Shown here: piece by piece, positions 24,446-34,106 of the stretch | How positions within the stretch are numbered: position 1 is the first letter of the stretch | Layout of the letters: every line of letters begins with the position of its first letter | Source of the DNA: Pseudomonadota bacterium | Lineage (GTDB): Bacteria > Pseudomonadota > Gammaproteobacteria > Burkholderiales > Rhodocyclaceae | Assembly (NCBI GenBank): GCA_018262195.1 | Contig: JAGTRS010000037.1 | Coordinates: forward strand, 1-39,835 | Direction: 5' to 3' | Length of the DNA: 39,835 bases | The notes under the pieces: model-generated | The model's database searches: none | Seen by the model: the letters and a program-made list of their open reading frames with translations, nothing else | What the model was told of the DNA's origin: nothing | Made by a program: the position numbers and the translations under genes

Positions 24446-26446
24446 TTATGCCTCGCTTTCGAACTCGACCAGTGCCGCGCCATCGCTCACCTGCTCGCCA
24501 GCGGCGTAGCAGAAGGCCTTGACGGTGCCGGCAGCGGGGGCGGTGATGGTGTGTTCCATTTTCATCGCTTCGAGGATCAGCAGCGGCGTGCCCTTGTCGA
24601 CCTTCTGGCCGGGCTGGGCGAGCAATGCGACGACCTTGCCGGGCATCGGTGCGGTCAGGCCGCCTCCATGGCTGTCGCCGGCGTCGACGCGGTGCAACGG
24701 GTCGTCGCGAAGCAGCGTGAAGGTGGTGCCCTGCAGGAAGATGCTGCGTTTGTCGGCAACAGCCACCACGCTGGCGATCAGGCGGCGGTCGTCGAGTTCG
24801 ACGGCAAAACGGTCGCCATCGAGCTTCTTGCCACGGGCCAGCGTCGTTTCACCGTTCAGCGTGATCTGCCACTGGTCATGTTGGTAACGGACGTGAGCAT
24901 CGACCAGCGCCTCACCGTCGCGGAAGCTGATGGTGCGGGCTGAAGACAGGTTCATCCGCCAGCCGTCGCGGGCATGCCACGGCGAGTAGGGGTCGCCGCT
25001 GCCTTTGGCTGCCTGCTTGGCCTCGTGCTGTTCCCAGAGCAGCTCGCCCACGGTGGCGACCAGCAGCACGTCGCGCGGTACGGCTTGCGCTTCGGGGAAG
25101 AGGAATTCCTTCTGGCGTTCGATCAGGCCGGTATCGAGGTCGGCGCCGGCGAAGGCCGGGCAGGCGACGAGGCGGGAAAGGAAATCGATATTGGTCGTGA
25201 CACCGGCTACCTGATAGTCGGCCAGCGCCTTGCGCATGCGGGCCAGTGCGGCGTCGCGATGTTCGTCCCAGACGATCAGCTTGGCGATCATCGGGTCGTA
25301 GTAGGGCGTGATCTCGTCGTCCTGTTCGACGCCGGTATCGACACGGACATTCAGCGATTCGGCCGGCGGGGCGAGACGAACCAGCTTGCCGGTAGCAGGC
25401 AAAAAGCCCTTGCTGGCGTCTTCGGCGTAGATGCGGGCTTCCAGCGCATGGCCACGAATCTGCAGCTGTTCCTGGCGCAGCGGCAGCGGCTCGCCCGAAG
25501 CGACACGCAATTGCCATTCGACCAGATCCTGGCCGGTGATCATTTCGGTGACCGGGTGCTCGACCTGCAGACGGGTGTTCATTTCCATGAAATAGAACGA
25601 ACCGTCCTGATTGGCGATGAACTCGACTGTGCCGGCGCCGACGTAGCCGACCGCCTTGGCGGCGGCGACAGCGGCTTCGCCCATCTGGCGGCGGCGCTCT
25701 TCCGGCATGCCGGGAGCGGGGGCTTCTTCCAGCACCTTCTGGTGGCGGCGCTGCACCGAGCAGTCGCGCTCGAACAGATAAACGCAGTTACCCAGCGTGT
25801 CCGCGAAGACCTGAATTTCGATGTGGCGTGGCCGGGTGATGTATTTCTCGATCAGCACGTGCTCGTTGCCGAAACTGGACGCGGCTTCGCGCTTGCAGGA
25901 GGCGAGCGAATCGGGGAAATCTTCCGATTTCTCGACGAGGCGCATGCCCTTGCCCCCACCACCAGCGGCGGCCTTGATCAGTACCGGGTAGCCGATGGCG
26001 TCGGCTTCCTTGTGGAGCAGCGAAGGCGTCTGGTCGTCGCCGTGGTAGCCCGGCGTCAGCGGCACGGCGGCACTACCCATCAGCTTCTTGGCTTCGGACT
26101 TGGAGCCCATGGCGCGGATGGCAGAGGCCGGCGGGCCGATGAAGGTGATGCCGCTGGCGGCCAGTGCATCGGCAAAGTCGGCATTCTCGGACAGGAAACC
26201 GTAACCGGGATGCACGGCCTGGGCGCCGGTGCGCTTGCAGGCGTCGATGATCTTGTCGGCAACGAGGTAGGACTCGCGGGCGGCGGCCGGGCCGAGCAGC
26301 ACGGCTTCGTCAGCGAGGCGGACGTGGCGGGCGTTGGCATCGGCTTCGGAATAGACGGCCACGGTGCGGATGCCCATGCGGCGGGCAGTCTTGATGACGC
26401 GGCAGGCGATTTCCCCGCGGTTGGCAATCAGGATTTTCGTGAACAT
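24446..26446 (-). CDS. liuD: 3-methylcrotonyl-CoA carboxylase alpha subunit
   Basis: This 666-aa protein has an N-terminal biotin carboxylase ([50 protein letters not shown]) and a C-terminal biotinyl domain with EAMKMEHT, biotin lysine about K629. With LiuB (27871-29478) it carboxylates 3-methylcrotonyl-CoA in leucine degradation. Length and the nearby liuA, liuB, liuC and HMG-CoA lyase genes support this over acetyl- or propionyl-CoA carboxylase. It is separated from liuC by 5 bases. Its bicarbonate may be supplied by the carbonic anhydrase fusion encoded in the same cluster. Confidence 0.95.
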   Translation of the reverse strand: MFTKILIANRGEIACRVIKTARRMGIRTVAVYSEADANARHVRLADEAVLLGPAAARESYLVADKIIDACKRTGAQAVHPGYGFLSENADFADALAASGITFIGPPASAIRAMGSKSEAKKLMGSAAVPLTPGYHGDDQTPSLLHKEADAIGYPVLIKAAAGGGGKGMRLVEKSEDFPDSLASCKREAASSFGNEHVLIEKYITRPRHIEIQVFADTLGNCVYLFERDCSVQRRHQKVLEEAPAPGMPEERRRQMGEAAVAAAKAVGYVGAGTVEFIANQDGSFYFMEMNTRLQVEHPVTEMITGQDLVEWQLRVASGEPLPLRQEQLQIRGHALEARIYAEDASKGFLPATGKLVRLAPPAESLNVRVDTGVEQDDEITPYYDPMIAKLIVWDEHRDAALARMRKALADYQVAGVTTNIDFLSRLVACPAFAGADLDTGLIERQKEFLFPEAQAVPRDVLLVATVGELLWEQHEAKQAAKGSGDPYSPWHARDGWRMNLSSARTISFRDGEALVDAHVRYQHDQWQITLNGETTLARGKKLDGDRFAVELDDRRLIASVVAVADKRSIFLQGTTFTLLRDDPLHRVDAGDSHGGGLTAPMPGKVVALLAQPGQKVDKGTPLLILEAMKMEHTITAPAAGTVKAFCYAAGEQVSDGAALVEFESEA

Positions 26447-26451
26447 GGTGA

Positions 26452-27237
26452 TTACTCCCCGATCCAGGCGGGCGAACGTTTATCGAGGAAGGCGGCAATG
26501 CCTTCGCGGGCTTCCGGCGTGGCGCGCAGGTGGGCGATGCGGTGGGCGGTATCCTCGACCAGGTTGTCGTTGATCGGCCGGCTATCCACGGCGCGGATCA
26601 GGTCCTTGGCGGCAGCCTGGGCGAGCGGGCCGCCCTGCAGCAGGGTGGTAGCGATCTCCTGTACCTTGGTATCCAGGTCTTCGGCGGCGACGGCTTCATG
26701 GACCAGGCCGATTTCACGGGCGCGGAAGGCGTCGATGCGCTCGGCGCTCTGGAAGTAGCGAGTCGCCTGTCGGGCGCCGATGGCGCGCAGCACGTAGGGC
26801 GAAATGGCCGAAGGGATGATCCCGAACTTGACCTCCGAGGTGGCGAAAACTGCCTTGTCCGAAGCGACAGCGATGTCGCAGGCAGCGGCCAGCCCCATGC
26901 CGCCACCGAGGGCGGCGCCCTGGACGCGGGCGATGGTCGGTTTCTTCATCTCGGCCAGCGTGCGCAGCATCCTGGCCAGCGCCCGGGCATCGTTCAGGTT
27001 GTCGTCAAGGCCGTTATTGGCCGCGCGTTTCATCCAGTTGAGGTCGGCTCCGGCCGAGAAGCTCTTGCCGCGACCGGCGAGAACGACGACGCGGATGTCC
27101 TCGTCCTTATCCAGCGCGACGCAGGCGGCGGTTAGTTCGGCAATCAGGGTTTCGTCGAAAGCGTTGTGCAGATCTGGCCGGTTCATCCAGATCGTGGCGA
27201 CCGGTCCTTGTAGTTCGATTTCTAGTGCGGTGAACAT
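26452..27237 (-). CDS. liuC: Methylglutaconyl-CoA hydratase (crotonase family)
   Basis: This 261-aa crotonase-fold enzyme has the oxyanion-hole segments GKSFSAGADLNWMKR and RVQGAALGGGMGLAAACDIAVAS, followed by SEVKFGIIPSAISPYV. The AGADLNWMK motif is typical of methylglutaconyl-CoA hydratases, which make HMG-CoA in leucine degradation. I start it at the ATG at 27237, 6 bases after GGAG; a TTG four codons earlier overlaps that site. It lies between a PaiB-like gene and liuD. Confidence 0.92.
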   Translation of the reverse strand: MFTALEIELQGPVATIWMNRPDLHNAFDETLIAELTAACVALDKDEDIRVVVLAGRGKSFSAGADLNWMKRAANNGLDDNLNDARALARMLRTLAEMKKPTIARVQGAALGGGMGLAAACDIAVASDKAVFATSEVKFGIIPSAISPYVLRAIGARQATRYFQSAERIDAFRAREIGLVHEAVAAEDLDTKVQEIATTLLQGGPLAQAAAKDLIRAVDSRPINDNLVEDTAHRIAHLRATPEAREGIAAFLDKRSPAWIGE

Positions 27238-27249
27238 GTCTCGCTCCAA

Positions 27250-27867
27250 TTATTGTTGTCGTTGCCGGATCAGTTCGGCCATCGGCTGGCCCTCCAGCGC
27301 CGCGATCAGGCTGGCCTGATTGGCCGCCGGCTGGTTCTGGCTGACTTTCCATTTGCCGACCAGACGGCTGATGGTGATTTCGATGCCGACGATGGCGCCC
27401 AGCATTTTTTCGATGTAATCGGCTGGGGCATCGCTGACTGACCAGGGCTGCGGCAGGCTGGCTTCGTGGGCGGCGGTTAGCGCTGAAACCTGTGCCAGAA
27501 CCCAGTCCGCATCGTCGATCAGTCGCAACTGACCATAGGCATGGACCGCCGCGTAATTCCAGGTCGGCACCACCTTGCCATGCTCGGCCTTGGTGGCGTA
27601 GCCGGAAGGGCTGATATACCCCTCGGGCCCCTGAAAAATGACCAGAATTTCACCGTCCACTGCCGACGCCCTGGCCAGCGGATTGGCCCGGGCAATATGG
27701 CCTTGCAGCGTTCCGTTCGGGCCGGTGCCAGCATCCAGATGCAGCGGGATGTGATTGGCGTCCAGGCCATCCGGGCCGTGGCTGACCAGCGTGGCGAGCG
27801 GATGCTCGCGCATCAGCGCGTGCAGGGTACCAATGTCGGTTTCCGCGAAGTGCTTGGGCAGATACAT
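27250..27867 (-). CDS. PaiB-like FMN-binding protein
   Basis: This 205-aa protein belongs to the FMN-binding split-barrel family named after PaiB of Bacillus, once described as a negative transcriptional regulator. It has MYLPKHFAETD at the start, ATLVSH, HIPLHLD, ISPSGYATKAEHGKVVPTWNYAAVHAYG (about 86-113) and the late LVGKWKVSQNQP, all family hallmarks. A real regulatory role is uncertain; many members are probably flavin-binding enzymes or protective proteins. It is inserted between liuB and liuC, 3 bases after the liuB stop, so it is co-expressed with the leucine genes. Confidence 0.9.
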   Translation of the reverse strand: MYLPKHFAETDIGTLHALMREHPLATLVSHGPDGLDANHIPLHLDAGTGPNGTLQGHIARANPLARASAVDGEILVIFQGPEGYISPSGYATKAEHGKVVPTWNYAAVHAYGQLRLIDDADWVLAQVSALTAAHEASLPQPWSVSDAPADYIEKMLGAIVGIEITISRLVGKWKVSQNQPAANQASLIAALEGQPMAELIRQRQQ

Positions 27868-27870
27868 CGC

Positions 27871-29478
27871 TTACATCCGGAAGATGCCGAACTTCGTGTC
27901 TTCGGCCGGCGCATTCATCGAGGCGGAAAGGCCGAGGCCGAGCACGCGGCGGGTATCGGCCGGATCGATGATGCCGTCGTCCCACAGGCGGGCCGAGGCG
28001 TAGTAGGGATGGCCCTGCGTCTCGTACTGCTCGCGGATCGGCGCCTTGAAGGCGGCCTCTTCCTCGGTGCTCCATGTCTTGCCGGAAGCTTCCATGCCGT
28101 CGCGCTTGACGGTGGCCAGCACGCCGGCCGCCTGTTCGCCGCCCATCACCGAAATGCGGGCGTTGGGCCACATCCACAGGAAGCGCGGCGAATAGGCGCG
28201 GCCGCACATGCCGTAGTTGCCGGCACCGAACGAGCCGCCGATCACCACGGTGAATTTCGGCACCTTGGCGGTGGCGACGGCGGTAACCATCTTGGCGCCG
28301 TCACGGGCGATGCCACCGTTTTCGTACTTGCGGCCGACCATGAAGCCGGTGATGTTCTGCAGAAAAACCAGCGGGATGCCACGCTGGGCGCAGAGTTCGA
28401 TGAAGTGGGCGCCTTTGAGGGCCGATTCGCTGAACAGGATGCCGTTGTTGGCGACGATACCGACCGGGTAGCCGTAGATGCGGGCAAAGCCGCAGACCAG
28501 GGTTGTGCCGTAACGGGCCTTGAATTCGTCGAAGTCGGAGCCATCGACGATGCGGCCGATGATCTCGCGCACGTCGAATGGTTTCTTGCTGTCGGTCGGG
28601 ATCACGCCGTAAAGCTCATCGGCAGAATAAAGCGGCTCGGCCGGGGCGGTCAGGGTCACCGGCGGCTGCTTCTTCCAGTTCAGATCCTTGATGATGCGGC
28701 GGGCGATGGCCAGCGCGTGGGCATCGTTCTCGGCCAGATGGTCGACGACGCCGGAAATGCGCGTATGCACATCAGCGCCGCCGAGGTCTTCGGCCGAGAC
28801 GACTTCGCCGGTCGCGGCCTTCACCAGCGGCGGGCCGCCCAAAAAGATCGTGCCCTGATTCTTGACGATGATCGACTCGTCGCACATGGCTGGCACATAG
28901 GCGCCGCCGGCCGTGCACGAGCCCATCACCGCGGCGATTTGCGGGATGCCCTTGGCCGACAGATTGGCCTGGTTGAAGAAGATTCGGCCGAAGTGCTCCT
29001 TGTCCGGGAAGACCTCGTCCTGCATGGGCAGGAAGGCGCCGCCGGAATCGACCAGATAGACGCAGGGCAGGTGGTTTTCCAGCGCAATTTCCTGCGCCCG
29101 CAAGTGCTTTTTCACCGTCAGCGGATAGTAGGTGCCACCCTTCACGGTGGCATCGTTGGCGACGACCATGCATTCGACGCCATGCACGCGGCCAATACCG
29201 GCGATCACCGAGGCGGCCGGGACATCGCCACCGTACATGCCATAGGCGGCGAACTGGCCGATTTCGAGGAAGGGCGTGCCGGGATCGAGCAGACCACTGA
29301 CCCGTTCGCGGGGCAGCAGCTTGCCGCGCGCCAGATGTTTCTGGCGGGCAGCTTCCGGACCACCGAGGGCGATTTTGTCGACTTTTTCATGCAGGTCGGC
29401 AACCACCGTCCGCATGGCGTCCGCGTTGGCCTGAAAGTCGGCGCTTCGCGGGTTGAGTTGGGTTTTCAGTACGGTCAT
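27871..29478 (-). CDS. liuB: 3-methylcrotonyl-CoA carboxylase beta subunit
   Basis: This 535-aa carboxyltransferase has N- and C-terminal crotonase-like halves. It has [23 protein letters not shown] near the start, [44 protein letters not shown], then [27 protein letters not shown] and [19 protein letters not shown]. These match the beta subunit of methylcrotonyl-CoA carboxylase (LiuB/MccB). It is full length. It works with the biotinylated alpha subunit encoded three genes downstream. Confidence 0.96.
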   Translation of the reverse strand: MTVLKTQLNPRSADFQANADAMRTVVADLHEKVDKIALGGPEAARQKHLARGKLLPRERVSGLLDPGTPFLEIGQFAAYGMYGGDVPAASVIAGIGRVHGVECMVVANDATVKGGTYYPLTVKKHLRAQEIALENHLPCVYLVDSGGAFLPMQDEVFPDKEHFGRIFFNQANLSAKGIPQIAAVMGSCTAGGAYVPAMCDESIIVKNQGTIFLGGPPLVKAATGEVVSAEDLGGADVHTRISGVVDHLAENDAHALAIARRIIKDLNWKKQPPVTLTAPAEPLYSADELYGVIPTDSKKPFDVREIIGRIVDGSDFDEFKARYGTTLVCGFARIYGYPVGIVANNGILFSESALKGAHFIELCAQRGIPLVFLQNITGFMVGRKYENGGIARDGAKMVTAVATAKVPKFTVVIGGSFGAGNYGMCGRAYSPRFLWMWPNARISVMGGEQAAGVLATVKRDGMEASGKTWSTEEEAAFKAPIREQYETQGHPYYASARLWDDGIIDPADTRRVLGLGLSASMNAPAEDTKFGIFRM

Positions 29479-29534
29479 GTCTCCTCGCTTTTATTAGTTT
29501 CCGTTTGCCTGAATTTCTGATTTCTTGAAAAGCG

Positions 29535-30134
29535 CTACAACTGCTTTTCCTCTTTGAGCCATTTGCTGACCGGCTCAGGCCGGTAGGCGGCCATCGCGTC
29601 GAGCAGGTGTTCTATATCGGTATCAGCCAGCGCCATCGCCCGGTTCTGGGCACGCAGAAAGCCTTCCTGCACCGCATGGTCGAACAGGCCGAGCAGCGGG
29701 TCGTAGAAGCCATTGACGTTGAGCAGGCCCATCGGTTTGACGTGGAAGCCAAGCTGTCCCCAGGTCAGGATTTCGCAGAATTCCTCGAAGGTGCCAAAGC
29801 CGCCGGGCAGGGCGATGAAGCCATCGGACAGCTCGGCCATCCGGGCCTTGCGCGTGTGCATCGAATCGACCACTTCGATCCGCGTCAGTGCCCGGTGATC
29901 GACAGCGCGTCCGGCCACTTCCTTGCCCATCAGGGCTTCCGGAATGACGCCGATCACCGTGCCGCCAGCTTCCAGACAGGCATCGGCGACGGCACCCATC
30001 AGGCCGATATTGCCGGCGCCATAGACCAGTTCGATGCCGCGGGCGGCCAGCAGCCGGCCGAGCTTTTCGGCCTCGGCGCGGTAGAGCGGGTTGTGGCCGG
30101 CGTTGGAGCCGCAGAAGACGCAGATTCGTTTCAT
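29535..30134 (-). CDS. LOG family protein (cytokinin riboside 5'-monophosphate phosphoribohydrolase-like)
   Basis: This 199-aa protein has the LOG signature PGGFGTFEE (about 108-116), the N-terminal ICVFCGSNAGHNPLY and GAGNIGLMGAVADACLEAGGTVIGVIPEAL. LOG proteins remove ribose 5-phosphate from nucleotides; older annotations call them lysine decarboxylases, which is not correct. In most bacteria the physiological substrate is unclear. It lies 21 bases after the DsbA-like isomerase gene and ahead of liuB in the same direction. It has no obvious part in leucine catabolism. Confidence 0.92.
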   Translation of the reverse strand: MKRICVFCGSNAGHNPLYRAEAEKLGRLLAARGIELVYGAGNIGLMGAVADACLEAGGTVIGVIPEALMGKEVAGRAVDHRALTRIEVVDSMHTRKARMAELSDGFIALPGGFGTFEEFCEILTWGQLGFHVKPMGLLNVNGFYDPLLGLFDHAVQEGFLRAQNRAMALADTDIEHLLDAMAAYRPEPVSKWLKEEKQL

Positions 30135-30155
30135 GTTTGCCTCGGAAGCTGCCGC

Positions 30156-30773
30156 TTAAAAACCGCCTGTTTCCAGCCAGTGTTCGATCTGCGGCAGGCG
30201 GTCGGCGCCGAAGAAGGCTTCGCCGTCGATGATCACGTGCGGCGAACCGAAGACGCCGGCGGCCAGCGCCTTGTCGCATTCGTCCTTGAGGCGTGCCTTG
30301 ATCTCGGGTGCCTGCAGCGCGGTAGCCAGTTGCTCGCGGTCGATGCCAAGCTTGGCGGCAATGTCGAGCACGGTGTCCGGAGAGGAAACATCAAGGTCGT
30401 CGACGAAGAAGCCGCGATAGACGGCATGGGCGAATTGGCGGGCCAGCGCGCAGTCCTGTCCGTGCAGCCAATAGTAGCCGCGGGCGGCGTTCTGCGTCGG
30501 CAGCGGGAAGCGGCTCGGCGGGTTGTACGGGATGCCCATATGGCGGGCTGAACGATGGAAGTCATGCAGCATGTACTTGCCCTTGCTGCTGACGCCGTCA
30601 GCCGGCGGACGCGAGTCGGTGGCCTGGAAGATGACGCCGAGCAGCACCGGGTGCCAGCGCACCTTGCGGCCAAATTTGGCCGCCATGGCATCGATCTTCT
30701 CGCTCATCAGGTAGCCGTAGGGGCTGGAAAAATCGAACCAGAAATCGATCGGGTTCTTGTCGCTATCGGTCAT
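30156..30773 (-). CDS. 2-hydroxychromene-2-carboxylate isomerase family protein
   Basis: This 205-aa protein is of the DsbA-like/GST-kappa fold family of 2-hydroxychromene-2-carboxylate isomerases. It shows IDFWFDFSSPYGYLMSEKI (about 9-27), where the active-site Ser-Pro replaces a redox Cys pair, then GKYMLHDFHRSARHMGIP and the C-terminal GVFGSPHVIIDGEAFFGADRLPQIE. In naphthalene degraders the enzyme uses glutathione. Here no aromatic pathway is nearby, so the true substrate is unknown; glutathione-dependent isomerisation or thiol transfer is the family expectation. Confidence 0.9.
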   Translation of the reverse strand: MTDSDKNPIDFWFDFSSPYGYLMSEKIDAMAAKFGRKVRWHPVLLGVIFQATDSRPPADGVSSKGKYMLHDFHRSARHMGIPYNPPSRFPLPTQNAARGYYWLHGQDCALARQFAHAVYRGFFVDDLDVSSPDTVLDIAAKLGIDREQLATALQAPEIKARLKDECDKALAAGVFGSPHVIIDGEAFFGADRLPQIEHWLETGGF

Positions 30774-30851
30774 GTCTCGTCTCCTCGTTTTCTCTGTTGG
30801 CAGCGACCGCCGGAATTTCTTGGGTGTTCCGGTCGGCCGCCAGTTTGTGGC

Positions 30852-31988
30852 TTACTCGGCAGCGATGCTGCGGCCAATGACCAGCCGCTGGATGTCGTTG
30901 GCGCCTTCGTAGATCTGGCAGATGCGGACGTCGCGGTAGATGCGTTCGACCGGGAAATCACTGGTGTAACCGACCCCGCCGTGGATCTGGATGGCATCGG
31001 AAGCGATCTTTTCAGCCGCCTCGGAGGCGAACATCTTGGCCATCGAGGCTTCCTTCAGGCAGGGCTTGCCGGCATCCTTGAGCATGGCGGCACGCCAGAC
31101 CATCAGACGGGCTGCGTCGAGCAGGGTGTTCATGTCGGCCAGACGGAAATTGACCGCCTGGTGTTCGATGATCGGCTGACCGAAGGTGACGCGTTCCTTG
31201 GCGTAGCGCACAGCGGCTTCGAAGGCGGCGCGGGCCATGCCGATGCTTTGGGCAGCGATGCCGATGCGGCCGGCTTCGAGGTTGGAGAGGGCGATCTTGT
31301 AGCCTTCGCCTTCCTTGCCGAGCAGTGCAGAAGCCGGGACGCGACAGTCTTCGAACAGGATCTGCACGGTATCAGAGGCGTGCTGGCCCATCTTCTCTTC
31401 AGTGCGGCCGACGATGAAGCCCGGGGTGCTGGTCGGCACCAGGAAGCAGGAGATGCCCTTCTTGCCGGCGGCCTTGTCGGTCACCGCGAAGACGATGGCC
31501 ATGTGGGCGTATTTGCCAGTGGTGATGAACTGCTTGACGCCATTCAGCACGAAATGGTCGCCGTCACGCACAGCGCGGGTGGTGATCGCCGAGGCATCGG
31601 AGCCGGTATGCGGCTCGGTCAGGCAGAAGCAGCCCAGCTTCTCGCCACGGGCGAGCGGCTTCAGCCATTCTTCCTTCTGTGCGTCGGTGCCGTATTTCAT
31701 CGTGATACCGCAGGCCAGCGAGTTCTGTACGGAGACGATGGTTGAGGTCGCGCCATCGCCGGCGGCGATTTCTTCCAGGGTCAGGACCAGCGACATGTAA
31801 TCCATGCCGGCACCGTCCCATTCTTCGGGAACGACCATGCCCATGGCACCCAGTTCGCCGAGTTCCTTCAGGGCGTCGGCCGGGAAGGTGTGGTGCTTGT
31901 CCCATTCGGCGGCGAAGGGGGCGAGGCGCTCCTGTGCGAAGGCGCGCATCGAGTCGCGGATCATTTCCTGTTCTTGCGTCAGAATCAT
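30852..31988 (-). CDS. Short-chain acyl-CoA dehydrogenase
   Basis: This 378-aa flavoenzyme oxidises acyl-CoA to enoyl-CoA and passes electrons to ETF. It contains CFCLTEPHTGSDASAI (flavin-binding), VLNGVKQFITTGKYA, the region MGQHASDTVQILFEDCRVP and the C-terminal catalytic glutamate motif QIYEGANDIQRLVIGR, as in short-chain or butyryl-CoA dehydrogenases. It differs from the LiuA gene in this cluster, which lacks Glu at that place. It may handle 2-methylbutyryl-CoA, isobutyryl-CoA or butyryl-CoA. The start overlaps the EamA stop by 4 bases. Confidence 0.92.
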   Translation of the reverse strand: MILTQEQEMIRDSMRAFAQERLAPFAAEWDKHHTFPADALKELGELGAMGMVVPEEWDGAGMDYMSLVLTLEEIAAGDGATSTIVSVQNSLACGITMKYGTDAQKEEWLKPLARGEKLGCFCLTEPHTGSDASAITTRAVRDGDHFVLNGVKQFITTGKYAHMAIVFAVTDKAAGKKGISCFLVPTSTPGFIVGRTEEKMGQHASDTVQILFEDCRVPASALLGKEGEGYKIALSNLEAGRIGIAAQSIGMARAAFEAAVRYAKERVTFGQPIIEHQAVNFRLADMNTLLDAARLMVWRAAMLKDAGKPCLKEASMAKMFASEAAEKIASDAIQIHGGVGYTSDFPVERIYRDVRICQIYEGANDIQRLVIGRSIAAE

Positions 31989-32887
31989 GTTGTTTTTCCC
32001 TTTTGATAACTGGTGAGCCAGACGCCGGAAATAACCAGCGCGCCGCCGGCCAGCACGGCCAGCCCGAGGCGTTCGTCAAGCAGCAGGGCAGCCTGCAGCA
32101 CGGCGAAAACCGGCACCAGATTGATGAATATGGATGCATGGCCGGCGCCGAGTCTATGTACAGCGTCGGTAAACCAGGTGTAGGCGATGGCGGTGCCGAA
32201 GATGGCGAGAAAACCCATGCCGGCCCAGACGCGCCACGACCAGGACGCCGGGTCGATATCGCCCTGAACCAGCGCGGCGAGGCCAAGCAGCACGGCGCCG
32301 CTCAGACTGGCGTAGAGCGTCGTCGCCAGCGGCGAGAAACGATGGGTGGCCTGCCAGCCGATGAAGGTGTAGGCCGTCCAAGACAGCACACAGCCAATGA
32401 TCAGCCATTCACCGAGACCGACCGAGCCTTGGAATAGCGCCAGCGGATCGCCGTTGCCGATCACGGTCAGACAGCCGGCAAAGGCGATCAGGCTGCCGAT
32501 GGCCTTTCTGGGTGTCATGCGCTCCTTGCCGATCAGCCAGGCAGTGATGACGATGACCACCGGGTTGAGCGCGACGACCAGCGCACCCCGGCCAGCCGGA
32601 ATGCGTTGCAGGCCGAAGAAGAAGCACAGCCCGTAGAGGAAGATGCCGAAAAAGCCCAAGGCCCAGATCAGCCCCCAGTCGCCGCCGGTCTGCGGCACCG
32701 GAATGCGGCCTGCGGAGAGCAGCATGAAGCCACCGACGGCCAGTCCGGACAGCACGAAACGCAGCGAAGCCACGGCAAGCGGCGCACTCAGCTCCTGGGC
32801 GATGATCCGCCCGGCAACCCAGGTGCCTCCCCACATGGCCATGGCAGCGATCAGCTTGACGTAGACGAGCGAACGGGCCGAAGGCAA
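31985..32887 (-). CDS. EamA/DMT-family transporter
   Basis: This 300-aa membrane protein has ten predicted helices in two EamA repeats (GGTWVAGRIIAQ early; FFFGLQRIPAGRGALVVALNPVVIVI in the first repeat; TAIAYTWFTDAVHRLGAGHASIFINLVPVFAVL in the second). Such proteins export or import small metabolites; the substrate is unknown. The start codon appears to be TTG directly after the thiolase TAA, which suggests coupled translation; an internal ATG is less likely because it would cut the first helix. It lies inside the acyl-CoA cluster, perhaps moving a branched-chain metabolite. Confidence 0.85.
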   Translation of the reverse strand: MPSARSLVYVKLIAAMAMWGGTWVAGRIIAQELSAPLAVASLRFVLSGLAVGGFMLLSAGRIPVPQTGGDWGLIWALGFFGIFLYGLCFFFGLQRIPAGRGALVVALNPVVIVITAWLIGKERMTPRKAIGSLIAFAGCLTVIGNGDPLALFQGSVGLGEWLIIGCVLSWTAYTFIGWQATHRFSPLATTLYASLSGAVLLGLAALVQGDIDPASWSWRVWAGMGFLAIFGTAIAYTWFTDAVHRLGAGHASIFINLVPVFAVLQAALLLDERLGLAVLAGGALVISGVWLTSYQKGKTT

Positions 32888-34078
32888 TTACAGCATTTCC
32901 ACCGCGAGGGCAGTTGCTTCTCCGCCACCGATGCACAGCGAGGCGACGCCACGCTTCTTGCCGTACTTCTTCAGGGCGCCAAGCAGGGTGACGACAATAC
33001 GGGCACCGGAGGCGCCGATCGGGTGACCCAGCGCGCAGGCGCCGCCGTGGATGTTGACCTTGGCCGGGTCGAGCTTGAGGTCATGCAGCGAGGCCATGGT
33101 GACGACAGCAAAGGCTTCGTTGATCTCGTACAGATCGACCGATTCAGCCGTCCAGCCAGTCTTGGCGAACAGCTTCTGCATGGCACCAACCGGAGCGGAC
33201 GGGAACAGGGCCGGCACGCCGGCATGCGTCGTGTGGGCGACGATGCGGGCAATCGGCTGCAGGCCAAGCTTGGCGGCTTGCGATTCGCGCATCAGGACCA
33301 TGGCTGCGGCGCCATCGGAAATCGACGAGGAGTTGGCGGCGGTGACGGTGCCGTCCTTCTTGAAAGCCGGCTTCAGGGTCGGGATTTTTTCGACATTGAC
33401 GGCAAACGGGCCTTCATCCTTGTCGATCACGACATCGCCTTTGCGGCCGGCGACCGTGGTCGGGGCAATTTCCCAGGCGAAGCTGCCGTTGTTGCTGGCT
33501 TCGATGGCGCGGGTGGTCGAACGCACGGCGAATTCGTCCTGCGCTTCGCGGGTGAAACCGTAAGTGGTCGCACACTCTTCGGCAAACGTACCCATCAGGC
33601 GGCCGCGGGTCTCCTTGCTATAGGAGTCTTCCAGGCCGTCGAGGAACATGTGGTCCATCATCTGACCGTGACCAAGGCGATAACCACCGCGGGCTTTGGG
33701 CAGCAGGTAGGGGGCGTTCGTCATCGACTCCATGCCGCCGACGACGGCTGCACCATAGGAGCCAGCCAGAATGCCGTCGTGGCCGAGCATGGTTGCCTTC
33801 ATGGCCGAACCGCAAACCTTGTGGATGGTGGCGCAGCCCGCGGAGAGCGGCAGGCCGGCCTGCAATGCGGCCTGGCGAGCCGGTGCCTGGCCCTGGCCGG
33901 CTTGCAGCACGCAGCCCATCAGCACTTCTTCGATCAGGTTGGCGTCGATGCCAGCGCGCTCGACAGCGGCCTTGATGGCGACTGCACCGAGATTGGCCGC
34001 GGTCAGGCCGGCAAAGCCGCCCTGAAACGAGCCCATGGCGGTACGGGCGGCGGAAACGATAACGATCGGGTCATTCAT
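32888..34078 (-). CDS. Acetyl-CoA acetyltransferase (thiolase)
   Basis: This 396-aa thiolase has the active-site Cys in HKVCGSAMKA (about 85-94), the His motif GGACALGHPIGASGARI and the late Cys in CIGGGEATAL. It is full length. It interconverts acetoacetyl-CoA and two acetyl-CoA. Here it can complete leucine breakdown (acetoacetate after activation) or supply acetoacetyl-CoA for polyhydroxyalkanoate, given the phaC gene at the right end. It is followed directly by the EamA gene. Confidence 0.94.
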   Translation of the reverse strand: MNDPIVIVSAARTAMGSFQGGFAGLTAANLGAVAIKAAVERAGIDANLIEEVLMGCVLQAGQGQAPARQAALQAGLPLSAGCATIHKVCGSAMKATMLGHDGILAGSYGAAVVGGMESMTNAPYLLPKARGGYRLGHGQMMDHMFLDGLEDSYSKETRGRLMGTFAEECATTYGFTREAQDEFAVRSTTRAIEASNNGSFAWEIAPTTVAGRKGDVVIDKDEGPFAVNVEKIPTLKPAFKKDGTVTAANSSSISDGAAAMVLMRESQAAKLGLQPIARIVAHTTHAGVPALFPSAPVGAMQKLFAKTGWTAESVDLYEINEAFAVVTMASLHDLKLDPAKVNIHGGACALGHPIGASGARIVVTLLGALKKYGKKRGVASLCIGGGEATALAVEML

Positions 34079-34106
34079 GCTGATTTCTCCTGAGTGCTTG
34101 TTGTAA

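Noticed and set aside
27541..29520. A 659-codon plus-strand frame antisense to liuB, and similar long frames at 24974-26758 (antisense to liuD) and 6469-7671 (antisense to the carboxylase)
   Set aside because: These are the usual mirror frames of GC-rich genes. Their sequences are rich in His, Arg, Gly and Asp without any recognisable domain, while the opposite strand encodes well-known enzymes.
30805..30834. Bulged inverted repeat between the acyl-CoA dehydrogenase and DsbA-like isomerase genes
   Set aside because: A CCGGAA/TTCCGG stem is present but has no U-tract, and the operon appears to continue through it.
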